Shown here one piece after another: positions 1 to 5,900 of a DNA stretch of 20,627 nt. Each line of letters begins with the position of its first letter. Within the stretch, counting starts at the first letter, position 1. The notes under the pieces were generated by a model. That model saw nothing but the letters and a program-made list of their open reading frames with translations. It did no database searches and was not told the origin of the DNA. The stretch comes from a virus, in IMG/VR virus record IMGVR_UViG_3300043409_000414, positions 1 to 20,627 of that record, one strand, 5' to 3'. Made by a program: the position numbers and the translations under genes.

Positions 1-1
1 T

Positions 2-1684
2 AGATTAGCTATTCGAGTTTATGTAAATGCTTCGGGACGTACAATCACATTACACACTGAGGACAATCATTTAAGCGAAATTATTACAACCTTTTCTAAC
101 GGCTTAACGGCGTTAAACGGTTTAACAAAGCAAGTCCAATATTTTGCTACAGGAACAACAGGAACAGACTTTGCTATTTCAAGTTCGGTAGATACGCATA
201 CTTTTAATCTGCCGAGTGCAAGTGCTGCAAATCGTGGTGCATTAAGTTCAACTGATTGGAGTACATTCAATGGTAAACAAGCGGCATTAAACGGAACAGG
301 ATTTGTAAAAATAAGTGGTACTACAATAAGCTATGACAACAGCACGTATTTAACAACAGCAAGTGCAGCATCGACTTACGTTCCATATACAGGTGCAACA
401 TCAAATGTAGATTTAGGAAGTTATACGTTATCTGTTGGCTCTACATTGCCTTCTAAGATTGGGCAAAATACTATTGAGTCAAAAGGATTTACATTTCTTG
501 ATGCAGGAAGTGTATATACGGGTTTATTACAGGTAGGAACTACTTTAACTGCTGCGAGAACATGGTCACTCCCAAATGCTACAGGGACACTTGCTTTAAC
601 ATCTGCTTTATCTGATTACCTACCATTAGCAGGGGGTACTCTTACAGGTGCCCTAACAGGAACATCTGCAAGTTTTAGCGGAAACTTAGCAGTTGATACA
701 AATGTATTATATGTTGATACGACAAGCGATAGCGTTGGCGTTAATGCATCAACTTTTACGAGTACGGCGTTTTCCACAAATTTGTTAGTTAAAAATTCAA
801 ACTCATCTTTGCCAGCAGGCATTACAGTAAATGGGGGTGCGCAATCTTCATATTTATTTTTAAGTCACGATTTAACAGGCACGCTACCATTTCTTGAAAT
901 AGGGGAATACTATGGAAGTATGCAAATGCTGCATTATAACGGAACGCAAAGCAGTAGACCAATAGCTTATAATGGAACAACTAAAAAACTTTCATTTCAA
1001 ACAGATGGTACTGATAGAATAACTGTATTTTCTACAGGTAACGCTTTTATTGGTTCAAGCGCATCAGACGCAGGCTATAAACTTGATGTAAACGGTACAG
1101 GTAATTTTTCAGGCGCACTCACAGGAACATCTGCTACGTTTAGTGGAAATATTACATCGACATCAATAGCTAATATTACAGGTACGGATGGGGGCGGAAA
1201 ACAACTAAGATTTATCGGTGGTGTAACTACTTACAACGGACTAATTGCCGTTCAAGAAAACTATGCGAACACTCTTGAAATTACAGCAAGTTCAGCAGTA
1301 GGTACAACAACATTTAACCGAAACATTGCAAAGTTCAATCTTAGTGATTTAAGCACAACTTTAGCAGGCGCACTATCAGGAACATCTGCTACGTTTAGCA
1401 GTTCTGTTACAGCTACAGCTTTTTACACTTCATCAGATATAAACCTCAAAAACGTACTATCAAGAGCCAATACAGAAGATTTTAACACTATCAGCTATAA
1501 TTGGAAAGACAAAGAGAAGGATACTAAACTTCACTACGGTTACGCTGCACAAGAAGTTATGAAAGTACTACCCGATTTAGTTTCAAAAGGAGATGATGGT
1601 CATCTTTCAGTAAACTATACAGAAGCCTTAGTTTACAAGATAATGAAATTGGAACAACGTATTAAACAATTAGAATTAAGATAA
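2..1684 (+). CDS. Tail fibre protein with C-terminal S74 self-cleaving chaperone domain (5' end missing)
   Basis: Open from the first in-frame codon (base 2) to TAA, giving 560 visible residues; the true start lies outside the window. An internal TTG near 446 is not a start because the frame and the fibre-like sequence continue upstream. The body is Gly/Thr/Ser/Ala-rich with fibre motifs (ANRGALSSTDW, VPYTGATSNVDLG) and three copies of a GTSA(S/T)FS block. The last ~83 residues match the Peptidase_S74 intramolecular chaperone: SDINLK at visible residues 478-483 has the Ser-Asp-x-x-x-Lys spacing of the self-cleavage site, then GYAAQEV, NYTEALVYKIMKLEQRI and a Leu-rich C-terminal coiled coil. 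In this family the domain trimerises the fibre and then cuts itself off. Role inferred: host adsorption. The TAA overlaps the next ATG by 1 nt. Domain call strong; receptor unknown. Confidence 0.9.
   Translation, partial: RLAIRVYVNASGRTITLHTEDNHLSEIITTFSNGLTALNGLTKQVQYFATGTTGTDFAISSSVDTHTFNLPSASAANRGALSSTDWSTFNGKQAALNGTGFVKISGTTISYDNSTYLTTASAASTYVPYTGATSNVDLGSYTLSVGSTLPSKIGQNTIESKGFTFLDAGSVYTGLLQVGTTLTAARTWSLPNATGTLALTSALSDYLPLAGGTLTGALTGTSASFSGNLAVDTNVLYVDTTSDSVGVNASTFTSTAFSTNLLVKNSNSSLPAGITVNGGAQSSYLFLSHDLTGTLPFLEIGEYYGSMQMLHYNGTQSSRPIAYNGTTKKLSFQTDGTDRITVFSTGNAFIGSSASDAGYKLDVNGTGNFSGALTGTSATFSGNITSTSIANITGTDGGGKQLRFIGGVTTYNGLIAVQENYANTLEITASSAVGTTTFNRNIAKFNLSDLSTTLAGALSGTSATFSSSVTATAFYTSSDINLKNVLSRANTEDFNTISYNWKDKEKDTKLHYGYAAQEVMKVLPDLVSKGDDGHLSVNYTEALVYKIMKLEQRIKQLELR
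650..1400 (+). repeat. Three dispersed near-identical DNA segments inside the tail fibre gene
   Basis: The block encoding (G)AL(T/S)GTSA(T/S)FS occurs near 650-684, 1111-1149 and 1366-1400. Copies two and three share AGGCGCACT, then CAGGAACATCTGCTACGTTT. The first copy differs at a few bases. All are in the same reading frame, so they are protein repeats, but the base-level identity is high enough to serve as recombination sites between fibre modules (inference). Confidence 0.7.
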
Positions 1685-1911
1685 TGGCAGCAACTTGGAA
1701 TGGGACAGCAGCAAATGAACTACTTAGTGGAGCAGCTTTAAGAGATGGTGCTTCTGTTACAAGTGCTTATACAGTTGATGTAACTATACCAGCAGGAGAT
1801 GATGCTACAATGTGTGATTCACAATATATAGCAGACCATACTAATGCAGCAGGAATGGGAAGTACTGCTAATAATTGCCCTGACAAAAACACATTTTTTA
1901 GTCAATTTTAA
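1684..1911 (+). CDS. Small protein of unknown function downstream of the tail fibre
   Basis: This 75-residue gene starts at an ATG overlapping the fibre stop codon (TAATG), which suggests translational coupling. The protein is rich in Ala, Gly, Thr and Asp, has no membrane segment and no signal peptide, and contains two Cys (CDS and NCPD contexts) in its C-terminal half. I recognise no family. Its place directly after a fibre gene, and a composition like fibre or decoration proteins, suggest a minor virion or adsorption-related part, but that is inference from context only. Confidence 0.7.
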   Translation: MAATWNGTAANELLSGAALRDGASVTSAYTVDVTIPAGDDATMCDSQYIADHTNAAGMGSTANNCPDKNTFFSQF

Positions 1912-1915
1912 AATT

Positions 1916-2242
1916 ATGAAAAACATAACAGCCGTTTCTTTATGGGATAAAGGCACAATGAAAGAAGGAGCAGTTTTAAACACTTATGCTATTAATGTTC
2001 AACTTGATAAATCCGCAACCTTTTGGTGGGGGTTATTTAGCACAGTTGACGGCAATATTGGAGAGTTGCTATCACAAGGCAACCTGACAATGCCTATCGA
2101 GGTTTACAACGAATGGGAAACTGATGACTACGCTTGGGATTGGGTAGCAGCACAACTTAATTTAAATATTACAGGAGATTATGTTCAGCCTGTAGTTGAA
2201 GCACCAATAGTTGAGGAGCCAATAGACGAAGTTCAACCTTAA
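1916..2242 (+). CDS. Small acidic protein of unknown function, Pro/Glu-rich C-terminus
   Basis: The chosen start is the ATG at 1916 (MKNITAVSLW), 4 nt after the previous stop. The same frame is open to 1844, but that stretch overlaps the upstream gene in another frame and looks non-coding. The 108-residue product has an aromatic-rich middle (TFWWGLFS; EWETDDYAWDWVAAQL) and an acidic, Pro/Val/Glu-rich tail. No motif gives a function. It sits between fibre and lysis genes on the same strand, so it is probably transcribed late with them. A fibre-assembly or baseplate-associated role is possible but unsupported. Confidence 0.72.
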   Translation: MKNITAVSLWDKGTMKEGAVLNTYAINVQLDKSATFWWGLFSTVDGNIGELLSQGNLTMPIEVYNEWETDDYAWDWVAAQLNLNITGDYVQPVVEAPIVEEPIDEVQP

Positions 2243-2245
2243 ACA

Positions 2246-2320
2246 ATGAAAGCATTAGCCTTAATTCCTTTAGCGTTTATAGTTTACGCATTAATTATTT
2301 TTATTCATAAATACTTATAA
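2246..2320 (+). CDS. 24-residue single-span membrane micro-protein
   Basis: ATG at 2246, 3 nt after the previous stop, TAA at 2318-2320, and only 1 nt before the next ATG. The product (starting MKALALIPLAFIVYALIIF, ending IHKYL) is almost wholly one hydrophobic segment with a short basic end, as in tiny phage lysis-associated membrane peptides. The tight packing between two real genes supports it; its shortness and lack of a recognised family limit confidence. A role in timing or regulating lysis is inferred from position next to the holin-like gene. Confidence 0.5.
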   Translation: MKALALIPLAFIVYALIIFIHKYL

Positions 2321-2321
2321 T

Positions 2322-2525
2322 ATGTCACTACTGCATTACATTGATTCAACAATTAAAGAGCATCCATCTATGTCAGGAATCATATCGAGTATTGGCACAA
2401 CAACTTTTAGTATTATCGGCTTACTATCACAAGAGGAAACAGTAAGGCTTATCGGTTCAATAGGTGGGATTCTTGGGATAGCATTAACAGTGCTAAGTAT
2501 TTATTATAAGATAAAAAAAGGATGA
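2322..2525 (+). CDS. Putative holin: two-span membrane protein before the endolysin
   Basis: The 67-residue product has two hydrophobic segments (about residues 17-35 and 43-62) split by a short polar turn (SQEETVR), and a basic C-terminus (YYKIKKG). This is the layout of small two-span (class II-like) holins. The gene ends 4 nt before the endolysin start, the classic holin-endolysin order. Holins pool in the inner membrane and open holes that free the endolysin. No family was recognised from residues alone, so the call rests on topology plus position. Confidence 0.65.
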   Translation: MSLLHYIDSTIKEHPSMSGIISSIGTTTFSIIGLLSQEETVRLIGSIGGILGIALTVLSIYYKIKKG

Positions 2526-2529
2526 TAAG

Positions 2530-2997
2530 ATGAACCTATCAAAGAACTTTGCACTTGCAGAACTAATTGAAGCCGGGAGCGCAAGACGATTAGGATTAGA
2601 TGAGCAATTTAATCCGTCTGATGAAATAATTATTAATCTTACTAAGCTATGCTGCAACGTGCTACAACCGCTTAGAGAAGCCGTAGGGCATTCAATAATC
2701 ATAAACAGTGGTTACCGTAGTCCGAAGGTAAATAAAGCCGTAGGGGGCGCTAAAAATAGCGATCATTTGTACGGATATGCTGCCGATATATCATTATATC
2801 GCAACGGCAAAAATTGCAACCAGGAACTTTATGATACAATATTAAAACTTAAACTTCCTTTTCGGCAAATGATAGACGAGTTTGGAAGCGAAAGCGAACC
2901 AGCTTGGATACACATCAGTTATAACTATAAAGATTTAAAGCGTGAATGCTTAAGGGCCAGGAAGGTAAACGGCAAAACTAAATACACTCTGTTATGA
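2530..2997 (+). CDS. Endolysin: M15-family (M15_3-type) zinc peptidase
   Basis: A 155-residue single-domain protein with the Peptidase_M15 signature: SGYRSP near residues 60-65, VGGAKNSDH at 71-79, YGYAADIS at 81-88 and WIHISYN at 126-132. The expected zinc ligands are His79, Asp86 and His128, with an acidic residue before the last His (DEFGS, 116-120) as likely catalytic base. Family members cut D-Ala-containing peptide bonds in peptidoglycan. There is no signal peptide, so export would rely on a holin, and a holin-like gene lies just upstream. Length fits a single catalytic domain with no cell-wall-binding module, usual for phages of Gram-negative hosts. The stop overlaps the next gene by 4 nt (ATGA). 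Confidence 0.92.
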   Translation: MNLSKNFALAELIEAGSARRLGLDEQFNPSDEIIINLTKLCCNVLQPLREAVGHSIIINSGYRSPKVNKAVGGAKNSDHLYGYAADISLYRNGKNCNQELYDTILKLKLPFRQMIDEFGSESEPAWIHISYNYKDLKRECLRARKVNGKTKYTLL

Positions 2998-3257
2998 AAA
3001 AAAACGTACTTATTGATGACAAACAAACCTTACTTACCAAAACAAAGGTTCAATTTGGCGCACTTAATTCACCAACGCCAAACTGGGCGAAATGGATGTT
3101 TCGTAGCGTTGCTATCTTAACAACGGTATTAGCCTTTTACGTTGCCGGAACTCAGCTAATCGCAGAGCAATGGAAGGTCGAAGTAATGCTTGGGCTGAAG
3201 AGCATTGATATGCTTACTCTTGGCTTTTCTAAAATGTTCGGTATTGTTGAAAAGTGA
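2994..3257 (+). CDS. Small single-span membrane protein in the lysis block
   Basis: The 87-residue gene starts within the endolysin stop (ATGA overlap), so the two are translationally coupled. The basic N-terminal ~34 residues (MKKNVL...KWMFRS) precede one hydrophobic span at about 36-56 (VAILTTVLAFYVAGTQLIA), and the rest is amphipathic. No spanin lipobox is visible. It could be a second holin, an antiholin or an inner-membrane spanin-like part. Position supports a lysis role; no family identified. Confidence 0.72.
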   Translation: MKKNVLIDDKQTLLTKTKVQFGALNSPTPNWAKWMFRSVAILTTVLAFYVAGTQLIAEQWKVEVMLGLKSIDMLTLGFSKMFGIVEK

Positions 3258-3346
3258 AATTTCCTAAACCAATTTTACTGCTTTATATAGTCTACATAGC
3301 TTTTTGCTTTTTGGCTTATCTGATTATTTTATTGCAGTTGCAATAA
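3254..3346 (+). CDS. 30-residue hydrophobic micro-protein, GTG start
   Basis: The GTG at 3254 overlaps the previous stop (GTGA), repeating the ATGA coupling of the gene before it; the frame closes with TAA at 3344, 7 nt before the next ATG. The product begins KFPKPILLLYIVYI and is nearly all hydrophobic after a short basic N-terminus: one membrane span. The exact overlap and the tight fit between neighbours support it as real. Function unknown; a lysis accessory or spanin-like peptide would fit the position. Confidence 0.5.
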   Translation: MKFPKPILLLYIVYIAFCFLAYLIILLQLQ

Positions 3347-3353
3347 ATAAACT

Positions 3354-4337
3354 ATGACGAAAATTGAAATAGTTAGACCGTATCTTGAGAAATTTCCTGA
3401 TCACGGTGATTTGACATTGGCTAAACTGATTTACAATAAAAATCCATTAGCATTTATAAATGTAGAAAATTGCAGAGACGCAGTTAGAAGGATGAGAGGG
3501 CATAAAGGGGCAACGGCAAAAGACAAATCTTTTTTTAAGCCAATCACACACGACACCAATCCCTACAAACTCCCTGACAGCGAAGAAAAAATTAGAGAGC
3601 CGTTTATCCTTCCGAAGGCTTGTAATAACATATTATTAATTTCTGATCTACATATACCATATCACTCTATTGATGCTATTACGGCGGCTCTAAACTACGG
3701 TAAAAAGGAAGGAATTAATACCGTTGTTATTAATGGGGATTTAATAGACTTCTACGGTTGCTCTCGGTTTGAAAAAGATCCGAGAAAGCGATCTGTAAAA
3801 TTTGAGTTTGATAGTACAAAGGCTTTTTTAGTTGCCTTGCGTAAAACATTCCCAAATGCTCAAATCTACTGGTTAAAAGGGAATCACGATGTGAGGTACG
3901 AACATTACCTGATGGCTAAAGCTCCTGAGATATTTGATGACCCTTATTTTGCAATGGAGGAACGCCTAAGGCTAAACGAGGAGCAAATACACTTAATTGG
4001 TGACAAGACATTGGTAAAAGCAGGGAAGCTATTTATACATCATGGACACTTGTTTTTTAGGGGGTTTATCGCTCCTGTAAATTCTGCAAGGGGATTGTTT
4101 TTGAGAGCCAAACAAAGCATGATTTGCGGTCACGTGCATAAAATTAGTGAACATACCGAAACTAACCTTAACGGCGAGTTAATAACTTGTTGGAGTACAG
4201 GTTCGCTTTGCGAGTTGTCGCCCGATTATGCGCCATACGCTACAAATTACGCTCATGGGTTTGCGCACATTGAAACAGAAGATAATGGCAACTACAGCGT
4301 ACACAATTACCGAATATACAAAGGCAAGATATTATAA
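3354..4337 (+). CDS. Calcineurin-like metallophosphoesterase
   Basis: A 327-residue protein carrying the complete metallophosphoesterase motif set: SDLH (97-100), GDLID (128-132), GNHD (176-179), IHHGH (228-232) and GHVH (259-262), the ligands of a di-metal phosphoesterase site. The first ~90 residues form an extra N-terminal part with a helical basic stretch (ENCRDAVRRMRGHKG) that may bind nucleic acid or a partner (inference). Substrate cannot be told from motifs; relatives act on phosphodiesters in nucleic acids or nucleotides. It lies between the lysis block and the minus-strand operon. Unlike many phage copies it is not next to polymerase or ligase genes. Confidence 0.88.
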   Translation: MTKIEIVRPYLEKFPDHGDLTLAKLIYNKNPLAFINVENCRDAVRRMRGHKGATAKDKSFFKPITHDTNPYKLPDSEEKIREPFILPKACNNILLISDLHIPYHSIDAITAALNYGKKEGINTVVINGDLIDFYGCSRFEKDPRKRSVKFEFDSTKAFLVALRKTFPNAQIYWLKGNHDVRYEHYLMAKAPEIFDDPYFAMEERLRLNEEQIHLIGDKTLVKAGKLFIHHGHLFFRGFIAPVNSARGLFLRAKQSMICGHVHKISEHTETNLNGELITCWSTGSLCELSPDYAPYATNYAHGFAHIETEDNGNYSVHNYRIYKGKIL

Positions 4338-4490
4338 ATGAAAAATGATACGAAGATGCAGATAGAGCAGTTAATGAATGAGAAACTACGCAAGGAAGTC
4401 GAACTTGAGGAGATTAAAAAAAAACTTCGTCAATTAATACTAAACACAAAATCATTTCGCATTTCGCAAAATGAAAAGGTAAAGCAATAA
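4338..4490 (+). CDS. 50-residue charged coiled-coil protein
   Basis: ATG at 4338 immediately follows the phosphoesterase TAA (no gap), and the frame ends with TAA at 4488-4490. The product is very rich in Lys, Glu, Gln and Leu (QIEQLMNEKLRKEVELEEI region) and predicts as one long amphipathic helix or coiled coil with a basic tail. No family recognised. The zero spacing suggests co-translation with the phosphoesterase, so it might be a partner or regulator. It is the last plus-strand gene before the convergent minus-strand operon. Confidence 0.6.
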   Translation: MKNDTKMQIEQLMNEKLRKEVELEEIKKKLRQLILNTKSFRISQNEKVKQ

Positions 4491-4516
4491 CTTTACTTAT
4501 TACTAACAACGTAAAG
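4478..4516. terminator. Possible hairpin between convergent transcription units
   Basis: GTAAAG (4479-4484) can pair with CTTTAC (4491-4496) across a 6-nt loop. The same CTTTAC can instead pair with GTAAAG at 4511-4516. The site lies where the plus-strand block ends (4490) and just past the end of the minus-strand operon (4536). Stems are only 6 bp and AT-rich, with no long U tract, so a bidirectional terminator is only a suggestion. Confidence 0.3.
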
Positions 4517-4535
4517 CTATCGCTTACCTATCAAA

Positions 4536-4664
4536 TCACCACAGCCAAACAATTAGAAAGATAAGTGCGAAACCAATAATGGAACTAATAAGCAATCCTT
4601 TGGGGTCTATTTCAATTGGCTCAAAATGATCATAGTCGGGGTCTTGATCGTGGTGCGGTTTCAT
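4536..4664 (-). CDS. 42-residue minus-strand tail-anchored membrane micro-protein
   Basis: The minus-strand ATG (4664-4662) overlaps the TGA of the upstream 126-residue gene (ATGA), and the frame closes with TGA at 4538-4536. The N-terminal half is acidic and His-rich (MKPHHDQDPDYDHFEPIEID). The C-terminal half is one strong membrane span (GLLISSIIGFALIFLIVWLW) ending at the stop, a tail-anchored layout. The 4-nt coupling, the biased composition and its place in a gene chain make it convincing despite its size. Function unknown; an inner-membrane role such as lysis control or exclusion is possible. Confidence 0.62.
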   Translation of the reverse strand: MKPHHDQDPDYDHFEPIEIDPKGLLISSIIGFALIFLIVWLW

Positions 4665-5041
4665 AAGAATTTCTTATTTAACTCGTAAAACTCTTGTGTT
4701 TGGTCTATTGCTAAACTTTCGTTAATGCCTGTTGACTGTTGAAGCAATTCTGAGGCAATAATTGGAAGCCATGCTTTGCGGTTGTCGTGAATGTACTTTG
4801 CTTCTTTTTCAGCAATGATAGCAATGTTTTGTATTAGCATTAGCTTCTTTAGCACCGTTGCAAGTTGCTTGGACTTTTTATCTCGCCAGGCGTTGTCTTT
4901 GTCGCCTCCAATAACATCTACAATAAATAAGGCAGTTTTACTGTCAATAGCTTTTTTCAGCCATTGCGTTAACACTACGGCGTCACGAATTTTGTCGTGA
5001 TGGTTGCTGAATAGTTTTTTAATAAAGTTTAGGATTTTCAT
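4661..5041 (-). CDS. Minus-strand protein of unknown function (126 aa)
   Basis: The largest member of the minus-strand operon. The N-terminus is basic (MKILNFIKKLFSNHHDKIRD) and could be an amphipathic membrane-contacting helix. A middle segment (WLKKAIDSKTALFIVDVIGGDKDNAWRD) followed by a helical LATVLKKLMLIQNIAII is loosely reminiscent of small Bacteroidota phage proteins found near holins; that is from memory and weak. The C-terminal part is helical and mixed-charge. No catalytic motif is seen. It overlaps both neighbours by 4 nt (ATGA), so expression is tightly coupled. The plus-strand frame open across 4791-5000 is a shadow. Confidence 0.78.
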   Translation of the reverse strand: MKILNFIKKLFSNHHDKIRDAVVLTQWLKKAIDSKTALFIVDVIGGDKDNAWRDKKSKQLATVLKKLMLIQNIAIIAEKEAKYIHDNRKAWLPIIASELLQQSTGINESLAIDQTQEFYELNKKFL

Positions 5042-5181
5042 GCTGTTTTCTTTTTAGATTGTTTGTGAATGTATTGATACCATGTGTTAATTTTTAAAGG
5101 TTTTGGCTCTATTAAGGCTTGTCGGTACGATACCTTTTCGCCTGTAGGGAGAACGGAATGGGTGACTGATAGGTTTTTCAT
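5038..5181 (-). CDS. 47-residue minus-strand basic protein
   Basis: The minus-strand ATG at 5181-5179 lies 2 nt after the stop of the 58-residue gene upstream, and the TGA at 5040-5038 overlaps the next ATG (ATGA). The product starts MKNLSVTHSVLPTGEKVSYR and ends in a Lys-rich tail (HKQSKKKTA), with no hydrophobic span. It fills exactly the only gap in the minus-strand gene chain, the main reason to accept it. No family recognised. A basic 47-residue protein could bind nucleic acid or a host protein, but nothing in the sequence proves this. Confidence 0.6.
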   Translation of the reverse strand: MKNLSVTHSVLPTGEKVSYRQALIEPKPLKINTWYQYIHKQSKKKTA

Positions 5182-5183
5182 AA

Positions 5184-5360
5184 TTATAAACGGGTTATTG
5201 ATTTAATGTTGTCTAACTCAATTTCAAAGTACTCATCTCCAAAGTCTGCTATTATAGCATAACTTAGAAAGCATGCTTTAAAGCATTCAACAAACATACA
5301 CTCTTGCTCTAAGCCATGCTGTGTAATTGTTTGGGGTCGGTGGAAGGTTATTTTTATCAT
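5184..5360 (-). CDS. 58-residue minus-strand protein, first gene of the operon
   Basis: The start chosen is the ATG at 5360-5358 (MIKITFHRPQTITQHG). The frame continues to an ATG at 5399, but that would cover the divergent promoter region and adds a Tyr/Ile-rich leader that looks non-coding. The product is small and acidic at the C-terminus (DFGDEYFEIELDNIKSI), with two Cys in CMFVECFKAC-like context and a hydrophobic middle. No family recognised. A TAnnTTTG-type box on the minus strand (5371-5364, TACTTTTG) lies 3 nt before this start, so the message may be almost leaderless. Confidence 0.62.
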   Translation of the reverse strand: MIKITFHRPQTITQHGLEQECMFVECFKACFLSYAIIADFGDEYFEIELDNIKSITRL

Positions 5361-5418
5361 ATTCAAAAGTATAACTTTATTTTGATAAATGTATAACAAA
5401 TTTATTTATCTTTGCTTT
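5361..5418. promoter_or_regulatory. Divergent promoter/operator region
   Basis: This 58-bp gap separates the minus-strand operon from the plus-strand gene at 5419. Plus strand: TATCTTTG (5407-5414) matches the Bacteroidota TAnnTTTG box, with a TTG at 5382-5384, 22 nt upstream, within the looser range described for the flavobacterial -33 element. Minus strand: TACTTTTG (5371-5364) fits TAnnTTTG but lacks a well-spaced TTG. The heptamer GTATAAC occurs directly repeated at 5369-5375 and 5391-5397, 22 bp apart (about two helical turns), and AAAGTATAACTTT (5366-5378) has dyad symmetry. These are plausible operators for the product of the adjacent gene at 5419 (inference). Confidence 0.55.
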
Positions 5419-5595
5419 ATGAAAAAACAACAAAAACAAATGGGGCGCCCCGAAAAATACGGTGAAGCTACCAAAATTCTTGCTATTAGAGTTCCTGAAA
5501 GTAGGTATGCACATTATCGTAAAGTGTTCAAAAACGTGTTAGATTCTGGAGAAGGTATTAATGTAACAACAATATTACATTCAAGTAATACATAA
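5419..5595 (+). CDS. Small putative DNA-binding protein (GRP motif, RHH-like), possible regulator
   Basis: The start is the ATG at 5419 (MKKQQKQMGRPEKYGEATKI); the frame opens at 5389, but the promoter box at 5407-5414 makes the shorter form right. The basic N-terminus with GRPEKYG resembles an AT-hook/GRP element common at the head of small phage and plasmid DNA-binding proteins. ILAIRVPESRYAHYRKVFKNVL (about 20-41) looks like the strand-then-helix of a ribbon-helix-helix fold, though the C-terminal part is short. It lies next to the divergent region with repeated GTATAAC sites, suggesting a repressor of one or both promoters. Function is inferred, not proven by motif. Confidence 0.62.
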   Translation: MKKQQKQMGRPEKYGEATKILAIRVPESRYAHYRKVFKNVLDSGEGINVTTILHSSNT

Positions 5596-5610
5596 TATGA
5601 ATATTTGTAT

Positions 5611-5618
5611 TACATTTG
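5611..5618 (+). promoter_or_regulatory. Candidate -7 box (TACATTTG)
   Basis: TACATTTG fits TAnnTTTG and lies 33 nt before the ATG at 5652, in the 56-nt gap after the gene ending at 5595. No TTG is found at the usual distance upstream, so the promoter call is moderate to weak. It would give a leader of about 28 nt for the Cys-cluster gene. Confidence 0.35.
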
Positions 5619-5651
5619 TTCTGTCAATACAGACAAGCAAAACTTGCAAAT

Positions 5652-5900
5652 ATGAAAAACTTTAAAACTATTGATGGTGATATTGGTAACACAGTATCTC
5701 AAAGGGTATTTACTGGGAGATTAACCAAAGAGAGATTTAATAAAATAGATTCCTATTTAAGACGCAATACAATTCATTATGGAGAAAATCGATGCAGTCA
5801 CGAATGGGATTGCTGCGGGTGTTTAGTTTATAGTAGGTTTGAGATAGCATATAAAGCTAATCAGGTTATCATAATTAATACACAAGCATTTAATTATTAA
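5652..5900 (+). CDS. Small protein with Cys/His cluster, unknown function
   Basis: Start taken at ATG 5652 (MKNFKTIDGD). The in-frame TTG at 5616 overlaps the putative promoter box and is unlikely. The 82-residue product has a dense Cys/His patch, CSHEWDCCGC (48-57: Cys48, His50, Cys54, Cys55, Cys57), compatible with a small metal-binding site. The N-terminal half is helical and basic (RLTKERFNKIDSYLRR). Similar H-x-W-D-C-C-G-C patches occur in small uncharacterised bacterial and phage proteins, as far as I recall. Function unknown. It is followed by the structured non-coding stretch. Confidence 0.68.
   Translation: MKNFKTIDGDIGNTVSQRVFTGRLTKERFNKIDSYLRRNTIHYGENRCSHEWDCCGCLVYSRFEIAYKANQVIIINTQAFNY

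Noticed and set aside
67-270. Minus-strand open frame opposite the tail fibre
   Set aside because: It lies wholly opposite a convincing plus-strand gene, has no recognisable features and no neighbouring minus-strand gene.
446-1684. Tail fibre starting at the TTG at 446
   Set aside because: The same frame is open from base 2 and encodes fibre-type sequence throughout, so the gene is simply cut by the window edge.
4791-5000. Plus-strand open frame, Ser/Phe-rich
   Set aside because: Shadow of the 126-residue minus-strand gene, which has ATGA overlaps with both neighbours.
5361-5399. Upstream extension of the first minus-strand gene to an ATG at 5399
   Set aside because: It would run through the divergent promoter/operator region; the ATG at 5360 gives a clean start.
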